A stretch of DNA of 64,000 nt from contig JAFFSR010000347.1 in the NCBI GenBank assembly GCA_017163975.1, positions 10,130,001-10,194,000 of the forward strand. Direction: 5' to 3'. The notes beneath the pieces are model-generated. The model did not search any database, was not told the origin of the DNA, and worked only from the letters and a program-made list of their open reading frames with translations. This stretch comes from Anastatus disparis. Taxonomy: Eukaryota > Arthropoda > Insecta > Hymenoptera > Eupelmidae. Shown piece after piece: positions 46,171-56,880 of this stretch (the stretch's first letter is position 1; every line of letters starts with the position of its first letter). A program made the position numbers and the translations under genes.

Positions 46171-49100
46171 AAGGCAAAGAGACAAGGACAGAAGAACGAA
46201 AACGAAGAAACGGAGACGGAGACGGAGAAAGCGTCACAGAGAGACGAAGACAAAGAAAAATAGACGGAAAAAGGGAGACGGACACAGAGGGACCGTGACT
46301 GAGAGACGGAGACGGAAGAAAAGAGACAGAAAAAGGGAGACGAAGAGACAAAGAGGCGGCGGAGTAGAGACGGAGACAAAAAGACGCTAACGAAGGGAAG
46401 AAGACGGAAAAACGGAGTCGGAGAGACGGAGTCAGACAGAGGTGAAAAGACGAAGATGGAGACGGAGAGATGGTAACGAAGAGACGGAGAGAGAGACAAA
46501 AAAACGGAGATAGAGAGACAAAGACGCGAAACAGAGAGACTGAGACAGACAGATGGAGACGGAAAAATGAAGACTTGCAGACGGAGACAGAGAGTTAACT
46601 TAGAGACGGAGACATACAGACGAAGACGGAGAGACGGAGACAAAGAGACAGAGACGAAGGAAAGAAGACGGGAAAACGGAGACTGAGAGACGAAGACAGA
46701 CAGACGGAAAGACGGAGACGAAGAAACAGAAACGGAAGGACGAAGACGGAGACGCAAAAGCAGAGATGGAGAAACGTAGACGGTGGGACCGAGATTGACA
46801 CACGGAGATGAAGAGACCGAGACGGAGAGACAGAGACAGACAGACGGAGTTGGAGAAACAGAGACTTACAGACGAAAACGAATAGAGGAAAACAGAGATA
46901 CGGAGACATAGAGGCAAAGGCGGAGAGGCGGAGATGAAGAGACTAAGACAGGCAGACGGAGACGGAGAAACGGAGACTTACAGACGGAGCGACAAAAACG
47001 ATGGGATGGAGACGAAGAGATAAAAATAAAGAGACTGAAACATAGAGTTAAAGACGGAGAGATGGAGACGAAAAGGCGGAGACGGATGGACAGAGGCAGA
47101 CAGACGGAGAGGCGGTGATGGTGAGACAAAGACGAAAAGACAGTGACGGAGACGGAGAGACGGAGACGAGGAGATAGAGGGACGGAGATAGAGAGACAGA
47201 GACAAAGAGACGGAGACGAAGAAAAGAAGATGGGTAAACAAAGACTAAGAGACGGAGATAGACAGACGGAGAGATGGAAACGGAAAGACAGAGACGAAAA
47301 GACCGAGACGGAGAAAAAAAGACGAAAAGATAAGGACAGAGAGATGGTGACGGAGATATGAAGACGAAGATAGACACGGAGAGACAGAGACGGAGTGACG
47401 CAGAGACAAAGTCGGAAGGACGGAGACAGAGAGACAGAAACGGACAAACTAAGACAGACAGCTGGAGATGGAGAAACGGAAACTTACACACGGAAACGGA
47501 GAAACTAAAACAAAGAGACGGAAACAGAAAGACGAAGGCGGAGGGACGAAGACAAAAAGACAGAGACGGAGAGTCAGAAAGGAAGACGCAGACAGTGACG
47601 GAAAGACGGCGGAAAGGAGACGAAGACGAAGGGAATAAGACGGGTAAACAAAGATTGAGAAACGGAGATAGACAGACGGAGAGACGGAGACGGAAAGACA
47701 GAGACGAAAAGACGAAGACGGCGAGATAAAGACAAGGACAGAGAGATGGTAACAGAGATACGGAGACGGAGATAGACACGGAGAGACGAAGATGGAGTGA
47801 CGGAAAGATGGTGACGGAGAGACAGAGACGAGGAGATGGAGAGACGGAGACAGAGAGATAGGGATAAAGAGACAAAGACGGAGAGACAAAGATGGAGACG
47901 CAGACAGAGACAGAAAGACGGAGGCAAAACGACGGAGATGGAGAGACGAAAAGATGGAGACGGAGAGATGGTGCCGGAGAGACGGATACGGAGAGACAGA
48001 GACGCAGAGACGCAGACGGGGACTGAGACAGAGAGATGATGATGGAGAGGCCGAGATGGAGACACAAAAACGGAGGCGAAGAGACAGAGATGGAGAGACG
48101 GAAACAAAGACTCAGATACGGACATAGACAGACGTAGAGACAGAGCGGAAAGACGGAGACGGAGAAACGAAAACGGTGGGACAGAGGTGGAGAGGCAAAA
48201 ACGGTGGGACAAAGACGGCAAGATGAAGACGGAAAGACGAAAATAGAGAGATGGAGATAGAGACAAAGGCCGAGAGGCAAAGATGGACAGAGAGAGACGA
48301 AACGACGGAGACAGGGACGAAAAGACGGGGACGGAGAGATGGTGCCGGAGAGACGGATACGGAGAGACGGAGATGGAGAGGCAGGGGCGGAGAAACGGAG
48401 ACGAAGAGACTGAGACGGAGAGACGGTGACGAAAAGACCAGGACGGAGAGACAAAGTTGAGGACGGAGAAACCGTGAGACCGAGACAGACAGACGGAGAC
48501 GTAGAAACGGAAAGACTGAGACAGACAGACGAAGACGTAGAAACGGAAAGACTGAGACAGACAGACGAAGACGAAGGAACGAAGACAAAGAGATGGACAA
48601 ACAGAGACAAATAGACATAAACGAAGACGGCGAGACGGAGTTGGAGAAACGGAGACTTACAGACGGAGATGGAGAGATGAAAACGGAGAGATTGAAATTG
48701 ATAGACAAAGGCGGAGAGACGAAGACGGAGAGACGAAGACAAAGAGACTGAGACGGAGAGACGAAGACGAAGAGACTGAGACGGAGAGACGCAGACGAAA
48801 AGACCAGGACGGAGAGACGAAGATGAAGACGGAGAAACCGTGAGACCGAGACAGACAGACGGAGACGTAGAAACGGAAAGACTGAGACAGACAGACGAAG
48901 ACGTAGAAACGGAAAGACTGAGACAGACAGACGAAGACGAAGGGACGAAGACAAAGAGACGGACGGACAGAGACAGATAGACATAAACGGAGACGGCGAG
49001 ATGGAGTTGGAGAAACAGAGACTTACAGACGGAGATGGAGAGATGGAAACGGAGAGATTGAGATTGATAGACAAAGGCGGAGAGACGAAGACGAAGAGAT

Positions 49101-50058
49101 GAGGACGAAAAGATGGAGACGTAGAGACGGAAAAGAAGGAAAGAAGACGGAAAACGGAGACGGGGAGACGAAGACGAAGGGAATAAGACCGAAAAATGGA
49201 GACCGCGAGAAGGAGCCGAACAGAAGAAGACGGAAAAACGGAGACAAAGACGGACAGACGGAGAGACAGAAAAACGGAGATACGGGGTCGGAAAGACGGA
49301 GACGGGAGGACGGAAACGGGGAGACGGAATCAGACGGACGGAGACGAAGAAATGGTGATGGAAGGACTGAGACAGATAAACGTAGACGGAGAGACAGAGA
49401 CGGAGAGATGGAGATGGAGAGATGGAGAGGGAGAGGCGGAGATGGAGAGACGGAAACGAAAAGGCGAAGACAAAAAGACGGAGACGGAGGGACGAAAACG
49501 AAGATGGGGAGACGGAGACGGAGGGATGGAAAGACTGAGACAGACAGACGGAGACAAGGAGACAGAGACGAACGAGAGGAGCAGATGAACAGAGAGAGAG
49601 ATGAGACGAAAAGACGAAGACGAAAAGACGGAGATGGAGGGAGGAAAACGGAGATGGGGAGACGGAGACGGAGGGATGGAGTGACTGGGACTGACAGACG
49701 GAGACAGAGAAACGGAGACAGAGTTACGGGGACGGAGAGACGGAGGCAGATAGACGGAAACGGAGACAGAACGACTGAGGCAGATAAACGATGACGGAGA
49801 GACAGAGATGGAGAGATGGAGATGGAGATGGAGAGACGGAGGCGAAAAGTCGAAGACAAAAAGACGGAGACGGAGGGACGAAAACGGAGATGGGGAGACG
49901 GGGACGAAGGGATAGAGGGACTGAGACTGACAGACGGAGGGATGGAGGGACTGAGACTGACAGACGGAGACAGAGAAACGGAGACAGAGGGATAGAGACG
50001 GAGAGACGGAGGTAGATAGGCGGAAACGAAAACGGAGAGGGAGAGACAGAGACAGAGA
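46171..50058 (-). repeat. GAGACGGA-type satellite, left block
   Basis: About 3.9 kb of degenerate hexamer/decamer repeats (GAGACGGAGA, GACAGACAGACGGAGACG), the complement of the TCTCCGTC arrays at 8.2-9.95 kb. A larger-scale internal duplication is visible: GAGACCGAGACAGACAGACG with the following GTAGAAACGGAAAGACTGAG occurs at 48476 and 48842. Frames up to 564 codons cross the array in several phases but have only low-complexity Ser/Leu/Arg or Arg/Asp/Glu content and are not genes. Confidence 0.95.
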
Positions 50059-51345
50059 TTGATTGATTGATTGATTTGTTTATTCCAGATAATGGGGTTC
50101 AACCCTGTATGACCCTTAAGAATTACATATGAATATACAAAAATTTATATGTAGAAAAACATTTGTAAAATTTGACGTTAAAACAATGATATAATACTAT
50201 TTATAATTATTTTTGCGTAGACACAGAGTATTTTAGTATTTAGAGTAAATAATTAAGACATAAAGCATTTAAAGTAATTTTTAACGTAGAAATAATCTTC
50301 TCGTCATTCTCACCAGTACAGAAAAGGAGCCTCCAGAGATCGACATTATATATTTTATAAATTCATGTTAGAGTTCCATTACATAAGTAAATTCAACGAA
50401 TGTTCAGTGTATTCTGCTATTTAGTGCGCTCACCCAGTAGAAGTTTGTTAAATAAACGAATTTTTAAGACCTGGGTCATTCCTACTCCAAAACCTTAAGA
50501 ACATCAACATTATTGTTAATGTAAGAGGATGCTGACGAAAGAAAGGAGGTAAGCATCGCTGCTGTGCGAACTGTAGGACAGATGAGCAGTCTCATGGGCA
50601 GCCTACTTGATGACCTGACCATTGTATCATTATTCGCCCGACAGAATTTTGTCGCTAGGTATGATGGATTTTGATAGAAAACAATAAAGGGTGCAGGTAT
50701 AATTTTAAAGTAGATTTGCCTATTTTTAACTGAAATCCTCAGCTTAAGGCGACAAGGAGTTACTCTGTAGCATAGCATACTCTATAGCAGTTACTCTGTC
50801 TTGCGAGCCAATATTGCCAAACGCGAATCTAACACATGCATTAAGAGCACGATGAAGTTTAAGATTCAATGTTTGTGGTAGATCATCATAGACTACACAG
50901 CAATAATCAAGAATAGGAAAGATTAATGCCTCAACCAGCTCCCTTCCAACCCTTCTAGACAACGCATGCCTATGAAACTTGAGAGACTGGAGAGTACCAA
51001 AAACTCGACCAACAACCGAATCAACCTGCTTATTCTAATTTAATGAGCTATTAATCCAGACTCCCAAGTTCTTAACAACATCTGTGTAAGAGATAGACAC
51101 ATCATTTACCAGGACAGGAGGACATGTAGATAGATCTATTCTCAATATGAATTGCTCACTACCCAAGAAGATAGCCTGCATCTTGTTGGGGTTTAGAGTA
51201 AGCTCATTTTCGTCTGCCTACTTTACAACTGCAGCTATCTCATAATTCATGGAATTTATAACTTCCTCTAGTTTCGCAGGAAGAAAAGAATTATACAATT
51301 GGAGATCATCAACAAAAAGAATATGTTGAGCTTCGATCAAAACTG
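50059..51345 (-). mobile_element. LINE-3rd copy: 5'-truncated fragment of the 2nd LINE's family
   Basis: The minus strand encodes the C-terminal part of an ORF2: LGVWINSSLN, GRVFGTLQSLKFHRHALSRR, FPILDYCCVVYDDLP and LPMRLLICPTVRTAAML, closely matching 20481-21299. It contains a short duplicated or inserted stretch near 50760-50800 and several stops. The 3' end carries untranslated sequence and closes with AATAAACAAATCAATCAATC (50059-50082), a plausible LINE tail. The 5' end stops abruptly in the satellite at 51345, typical of 5' truncation on insertion. Confidence 0.85.
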
Positions 51346-51940
51346 AAGGAGAGACGGAGATGGAGGGACGAAAACGGAAATGGGGAGACGGAGACGGAGG
51401 GATGGAGGGACTGAGACAGACAGACGGAGACAGATTGACGAAAACGAAGAAGCGGAGACGGAGGAATGGAGACAGAGGGACGGAGTCGGAGAGTCGGAAA
51501 CAGACAGAGGGAGACGGAGAAATGAAGACAAACAGACATAGACGGAGAGACGAAGAGATGGAGACTATGGGATGGTGGCGGAGAGACGGAGAGACTGGGA
51601 CAGACAGACGGAGACGGAGAGACGGTGACGGAGAGACGGAGGTGGAGAGACGGAGATGGAGAGACAGAGACGGATATTGTGTATGTGTGTATGTGTATAT
51701 GAGTAAGTGTATGTATATATGAGTAAGTGTATGTGTATATGTGTAATTGTGAATGTATATATGAGTAAGTGTATGAGTATATGTGTAATTGTGAATGTGT
51801 ATTTATGTATGTGTGTATGTGTACGTGTATGTTACAGATGCACACGTGTATGTGTATGTATGTATGTGACAGTAATGCAAAAGATATTCACGTGAGACAA
51901 AAAAGTCTTAGTTCTTCACTTGAATATAATAAAAGTAGTA
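51346..51940 (-). repeat. GAGACGGA-type satellite, right block with microsatellite and head
   Basis: 51346-51675 continues the hexamer array, 51676-51865 is a GTGTATGTGTATATGAGTAA microsatellite, and 51866-51940 is the complement of the satellite head seen at 7.9 kb (AATGCAAAAGATATTCACGT). Reading the minus strand gives the same order as at 7896-9955: head, microsatellite, hexamer array. Confidence 0.9.
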
Positions 51941-51944
51941 ATTT

Positions 51945-52440
51945 AATGTTATTAATAATTATTTACAATTATTTATAGTTATTAACAATTATTTACAATT
52001 ATTTATAATTATTTATAACTATTTACAGTTTCTTACAGTTATTTTATAATTATTTACAATCATTTACAATTTTATATAGTTTTTTACAGTTATTTATAGT
52101 TATTCACATTTTCGAAAATTTGCACAAACTTATTCAATTTTTTTATATACATGAGAAAATTTTTGAAAATGTAAACAACTGTAATGAACTGTAATTAACT
52201 GTAAATAACTGTAAAAAACTATGGAAAAATATAAATAATCGTAAATAAATGTAGATAGTTGTAAAAAAAAAAATAAATGTAAATAACTGTAAAGAAATAT
52301 AAATAATTGTAAATAAGTATAAATGACAGTAAATAATTGTAAATAACTGTAAATAACTGTTATTCATGGCTTAATTTTAACATTTTAACACTTATTTACA
52401 GTTATTTACAGTTATTTACAATTATTTCCAGAAATTTCTT
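51945..52440. repeat. TTATTTACAG decamer satellite, with inverted block
   Basis: Degenerate decamers TTATTTACAG/TTATTTATAA run on one strand (51955-52110), switch to the complement (AACTGTAAATAACTGTAAAT; 52165-52355) and return to the first orientation at 52388-52430. The same decamer opens the window (15-50) and copy B (33998-34030). Confidence 0.85.
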
Positions 52441-52449
52441 TCATATCTC

Positions 52450-52781
52450 TACTAAAAAATCTCAGGTGAAAAATCAGGTGGTTTCTCATGCCAAAATTTT
52501 ATGTGACTTTATTTTTGTTTTTTAGATATTGCAAATCATTTTTAATTAATTGAGGACTATTTTTCAAAATTTTTGACTTTTTTAAAAATCAGAAATTTTT
52601 CTAAAAATCAGTTCTAATTTTTTAAGTCCGAATTTTTTGAAAAATTTTCTAAGTCCAAAATTCTGAAAAATAGTCCTCATTCGATTAAAAATGATTCGCA
52701 ATACCTAAAAAACGAATAAAATTGTAACATGAAATTTTGGCATTAGGAATCACCTGATTTCTCACTTGAGATTTTTTGTAG
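52450..52781. mobile_element. 332-bp foldback element
   Basis: CTCAGGTGAAAAATCAGGTG near 52460 pairs with its complement near 52770, and the inner arms (TTGAGGACTATTTTTCA and its complement) continue the palindrome. Its right edge coincides with the end of the decayed leftward gene at 52783. Confidence 0.75.
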
Positions 52782-52782
52782 G

Positions 52783-53127
52783 TTGGGGATATCCAGAAAT
52801 TTAAGTTTCTGTATATCAGCTTGAGAGTCTTCCGCAGGAGGAGGTGGTGAATCCATTGGCGCATCAACTTCTTTAGGCCATGAAAAATTAGGCTCGCTTT
52901 CCATCTCCGCGATAGCTCTTCTAAGAGCATTATGGCTTAATTTTCTTTGTGCTGTAACGGCTTTTTTTTTTAACGGAGCTGTTGACTTTTGCTTTCCATG
53001 ATGCTATACTGAACCAGCGAAAAACAAACCGTCTACTAATAGACTTTCTCACAGCTGTGGTACGCCAATCATATTTTGCGTCCAACGATCCATCTTGCGA
53101 GTAAGCTACGTCGCACCAATGGCGCAT
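52783..53127 (-). pseudogene. Leftward gene of a divergent pair, unrecognised
   Basis: The ATG at 53127 starts MRHWCDVAYSQDGSLDAKYD, with basic and aromatic stretches (SISRRFVFRWFSIASW). After a run of nine A (about 52963-52971) the sense frame shifts by one and continues with AVTAQRKLSHNALRRAIAEM, a Pro/acidic segment (DAPMDSPPPPAEDSQ) and KLKFLDIPN, stopping where the foldback element begins. The length before truncation is about 115 residues. No family is recognised. It faces the gene at 53267 across a 139-bp intergenic region. Confidence 0.4.
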
Positions 53128-53211
53128 CGCTATGTTTCACCCCCTCTTAGCAACTTATGTTACGTAAATTTTGTAACATCCCCACTCCTTGTGACTTGTC
53201 TTGCGTTGTGG

Positions 53212-53247
53212 TATAAAATAGAGCGTTCAGTCTCTGTTACTTCATTC
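53212..53247 (+). promoter_or_regulatory. Core promoter (TATA + initiator) of rightward gene
   Basis: TATAAAATA at 53212-53220, an arthropod-type initiator TCATTC with its A at 53244 (32 bp from the TATA start), and the ATG at 53267 in the context CAACCATGG. A second initiator-like TCAGTC lies at 53227. The implied leader is only about 23 bases. Confidence 0.5.
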
Positions 53248-53266
53248 GTTTTTTCGCATTTCAACC

Positions 53267-54065
53267 ATGGACCAACAAGAAGAAATTGAAGAAATGGAAA
53301 TTTTTAGTCCAAGAACTTCGTATTCTCGCAAGAAGGATTAGCAGAGTTTGAACCTCTTTTAATTCGAGAGATTAAAAACTTTGATTTTCCAAACATGGAC
53401 TTTGGAGATGAGTACCTTTAAGAGGAGGCCGTATCATTCTGTCCTTGTCTAATCTAAATTTTGAACTTGATTGAGTTAATTCAACTGTTTTTCCGTTTCA
53501 GACTTCACTCGAAAAATAATCAAAATTTCATATTTTTTCATAAAAAAGAATCGTTTGCTTGTCTTTTGCTCTATTGGGCGGTTGTCTTACTTTTCTATGA
53601 AAATATTTAATTTATTAATAATAAAGAAAATTTAGATTAGACAAGGACAGAACTATACGGCCACCTCTTAATGGGAAACGTTGGAGTCTCTAATCATAGA
53701 TAAGGAATATGAATTTCTATATACCACCTCTACGACGACCAAGGACACCTGTAGTTTCTACACCGGTCAAATCTTCGTTGCCACCTCCAAGTCTTGAGAT
53801 ATCATCGTTATCACCGATTTAGTTGTATAATCCGGCTTTACATCGATATGAAGAGATAAAGGAAGAAGAAGAGGAGGTAGAAGACACATCCATACCTTCT
53901 TCGGATTTTTCACCGGTAAAGATCAATGAAGTTTCATCATCATCACCTAAGATCCTCAAAGAAGTATTGCGATCAACACCCGAACGAAAATTAGAAGAGG
54001 ATAATGTTAAAGTGGAAGAAGAAGACCAAAGGCGAAAACGCTTTAAAAATATTAAGCATAAATGA
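53267..54065 (+). pseudogene. Rightward gene of a divergent pair, unrecognised, acidic and Pro-rich
   Basis: Starts MDQQEEIEEMEIFSPRTS. A one-base shift near 53317 leads to QEGLAEFEPLLIREIKNFDF. A 246-bp MITE interrupts at 53422-53667, after which a Pro-rich stretch (PPLRRPRTPVVSTPVKSSLP) and, past a stop at 53819-53821, an acidic segment (EEIKEEEEEVEDTSIPSSD) and a basic end RRKRFKNIKHK follow, stopping at 54065. Repeated Ser/Thr-Pro sites and the basic C-terminus suggest a nuclear or DNA-associated protein, but no domain is recognised. Histone-type stem-loops lie about 72 bp after the stop. Confidence 0.45.
53422..53667. mobile_element. 246-bp TTAA MITE with 41-bp inverted ends
   Basis: TTAA at both edges (53418-53421 and 53668-53671). 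The ends GAGGAGGCCGTATCATTCTG and the complement of CAGAACTATACGGCCACCTC match at about 38 of 41 positions through TCTAATCTAAATTTT. It is piggyBac-like by target and non-autonomous. Confidence 0.85.
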
Positions 54066-54103
54066 AATTACACAATCTAAAAAAAACTCCTAATGATAAA
54101 ATC

Positions 54104-54187
54104 AACCTTTTTTAAGGCTACAATGGTAATATAATCGGCCCTTTTCAGGGCCACAATGATAAAAAACAATTGGCCCTCTTCAGGGGC
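54104..54187 (+). terminator. Histone-type 3' stem-loop cluster
   Basis: GGCCCTTTTCAGGGCC at 54137-54152, followed by ACAA, matches the replication-dependent histone mRNA 3' stem-loop (6-bp stem, TTTC-type loop, ACAA/ACCA after the stem). A second, slightly degraded copy GGCCCTCTTCAGGGGC is at 54172-54187 (also followed by ACAAA), and a third, more diverged hairpin CCTTTTTTAAGGCTACAA starts near 54106. The three are spaced about 35 bp and each is followed by ACAA. The gene upstream does not look like a histone. Confidence 0.7.
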
Positions 54188-54561
54188 ACAAATTTTTTAA
54201 ATGATGAACATTCAATTTGTTTTTAGATATTATAATAATTTAGTATTGAAAAAATAATAATATATAATATTAATAAACAACAATAATATTATTATAACTA
54301 ATGATACATAATTATTTTAATTTACAGGATGTTTTAAAGTTAGCTCAATGAGCTTGAATGCAAAAAAAATTGCGACAGCCAGCAGCCGGCCGCTGGCAGC
54401 TCGCCTTCTCACTGTGGGGTTCTTGGCCCATCGCATATCTGGCTCACTGCATTTTTAACTCACCTGCATTTCTGGCTCACTACATTCCTAACCCACCTGA
54501 CTTTTAAAGTCACTGAGTTAGAAATGCAGTGAGCTAGAAATGTAGTGAGCCAGAAATAGTT
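54188..54561. other. AT-rich DNA and short CTCACTGCATT repeats
   Basis: No gene. 54440-54560 contains repeated TGGCTCACTGCATTT words and their complements (GCAGTGAGCTAGAAATGTAG), forming a small imperfect palindrome that the next foldback element interrupts; it resumes at about 55218. Confidence 0.5.
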
Positions 54562-55215
54562 TAGGAGCCCATTACAAATCCCGTGGCCATTTTCATTTCC
54601 CCTCAAACACCAAAGCTTTTCTTATGTATTTTGACCTCCTGAATCCGAATTTCGAGGGTGTTTTGCTTAAAAATGGGGAGAAAAATAATTATAAACAATT
54701 TATTGTTAAATTTTTGAAAATAAGTCCTTTAAACCTAATAAAACCTATTCCTTATATTTTTAATGCATATTTTACGTTTAAATAATTTAATTCTAGTAAA
54801 ATAAAGTAATGAATTCAATAATAATTAAAATTTTGCTCTTTTTTGTGCAACCGAGAGCGACCTGTTTTATTGACCGTGTATTTGTCACGCACGATGTAGC
54901 CACATATAAAATAGGTCGCTCTCGGCTGCACAAAAAAATAACAAAATTTCGGTTATTATTGAATTTATTACTTTATATTAAAAGAATTAAGTTATTTAAA
55001 CGTAAAATATGCATTAAAAATATCAGGAATAGTTTTTATTAGGTTTAAAGTACTTATTTTCAAAAATTTGAAAATGAATTAATTATAATTATTTTTTTCC
55101 CCATTTTTAAGCAAAACACCCTCGAAATTCGAATTCAGGGGGTCAAAATACATAAGAAAAGCTTTGGTGTTTGAGGGGACATGAAAATGGCCACGGGATT
55201 TGTAGTGGGCCCCTA
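54562..55215. mobile_element. 654-bp foldback element
   Basis: TAGGAGCCCATTACAAATCC at the left pairs with its near-complement ending at 55215. The arms extend inward to CCGAGAGCGACCTGTTTTAT (54850) and its near-complement ending near 54937. There is no coding sequence. Target duplication is not clear. Confidence 0.8.
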
Positions 55216-55257
55216 GACTAAAATGTAGTAAGCCAGAAATCCCATAGCTTATTTACT

Positions 55258-55303
55258 CATGGGCGCCGGCAGCAGGATGCAAGGGGGTGCACTTGCACCC
55301 CCC
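55258..55303. repeat. Probable terminal region of the hAT element
   Basis: GGGCGCCGGCAGCAGGATGC followed by a perfect 9-bp-stem hairpin GGGGGTGCA/TGCACCCCC, placed just beyond the end of the hAT transposase. GC-rich GGCGCCGGC ends are known from hAT elements; the matching right end was not found. Confidence 0.45.
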
Positions 55304-55354
55304 TGTCGGGAAAAAAAAATACATAGAAAAGATTAAATTTTTTTTATTAGATTA

Positions 55355-56880
55355 TTATTTAAATAAAAATTGAAGGCGTCTAGGTTGCTGTCCAAATTTG
55401 TTTATCACCTTATCTATAAACTCAATATTCTTCTCTACTCTTTTCCTATAAACATTGAGTATACACAGACCATTTAGTCTCGCATCTCCCATCGTTGAGC
55501 GATTCCACGTTTTGATTCGTCGTAACGTGCTAAATGTACGTTCAATGCTACACGTGGTTGCTGGAATAGTTAAAGCTATTTTGATTGCCTCACATACCGC
55601 TGGGTAAAACGGAGTAGTTTAAGATATTAAATCTGCGTATTCAACAACAGATTCATATAAGACCACATTATTCGCTTCATTTGTCTTCATCATCTCGTAC
55701 CATGTGGTAGCCTCAACAATAAAATTATGTAAAAGACCTCCGTAAAGTTTCTGTATACCTTCTGCTATCACTAAAAATTCTGGTTTATTTGATTTTTTCA
55801 TATTTTCTGGGTGAAGCTGCATAAGCGAAAATGCTTTCTTCTGCGTTGAAGAAAATCGATTTTTTTAGTGAAGAAATAATAGAATCTAAGTATGGGATGA
55901 ATACAGATATTCTGTAAAATTCTCCCACGTTTCCAGATGGTTGATTTGATCTTTAAGTTTGTTTTGTCACTACTCGAGGACGCTTTATTTCAACATTCAG
56001 ATTTTCGAAAATTTTTTTAGCTTTCTCGAAAATTACTGCAAACTTTGTAGAGGCATTATCACGGCGAGATTGAAGCACATCAGTTATTTTATTTACATGG
56101 TTATGTATTGTCTTTATATTCATATTTACTTTTTGTGATTGATTGCACACTGGTTCAAGTTTAGCAGAATAGGTAGCAATTACTAAAAGTGTTACAATGT
56201 ACGTTGGAGTAGTTGCTGTAGTGTAGAGCTGGTACGCTTTGGTTTTTGTTTCAGAGTTGGGTGCTTCCTGCGAAAGTTCTTCTAAAATTTGTACAATGGT
56301 CAGAAAATTCTCAGCAAATTTTCTGATACTTTTGTACTATGCTGACCAACTTGTTTCACAAAATAGAAGTATATTTGGAATTTTATTCCACCGCAACGTA
56401 CCATCTCTAAAAAAATTTATAATGTCCTTCGTAGTCCCAGCAGTATTTTTCACTTTATTGACAGTATTCAGATCATGAATGACAAGATTCAATACATGGC
56501 TTGCACAGTAAAAAAATAGGGCTGAAAGATATTTATCATTAATAATTTTCTGAACACAACCTATGTGACCTGCCATTGCAGCACACTTGTCGTATTCTTG
56601 GCCAACAAGTCTATTTAAATCAAAATTACAATCTTCCAAGAAGCGAATAATACTTTCTGAAATGGCTTTTGCGTTCAATTCTTGCACCGGTACATATCCG
56701 AGGAATTCTCCACAAATTATTGGAGGATGTCTTAATAGTTTCCAACGTAGATCATCATTTACTTGATAACTAGAGTCCAAACACAATCCAATATCCAATA
56801 ATAAATTAGTATTTTTATTAGAAAAATCGAGCGATGCATTTGCTTGAAAATCTTTACGCGCAGAGCTGGCACCTTTAAGC
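55355..56880 (-). pseudogene. hAT transposase, ZMYM1-like, decayed
   Basis: The minus strand shows an RNase H-like core (56337-56880) with EFLGYVPVQELNAKAI, LVGQEYDKCAAMAGHIGCVQ, FFYCASHVLNLVIHDLN and a final LLFCETSWSA. Helical segments follow (55953-56150 and 55619-55822), and after a TAA at about 55619 the dimerisation domain TIPATTCSIERTFSTLRRIK and STMGDARLNGLCILNVYRKR, stopping at 55355. This order is that of hAT transposases of the ZMYM1/TTF-type group, which cut and paste DNA. The N-terminal zinc finger is missing and several frame breaks exist, so it is inactive. Confidence 0.88.

Noticed and set aside
46140..50102. Many long open frames on both strands, up to 564 codons
   Set aside because: They are translations of GAGACGGA-type satellite, overlap each other in several phases and consist of low-complexity Ser/Leu/Arg or Arg/Glu/Asp strings.
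53227..53232. TCAGTC as the main initiator of the rightward gene
   Set aside because: It lies only about 17 bp from the TATA start; TCATTC at 53242 has the normal spacing of about 30 bp.
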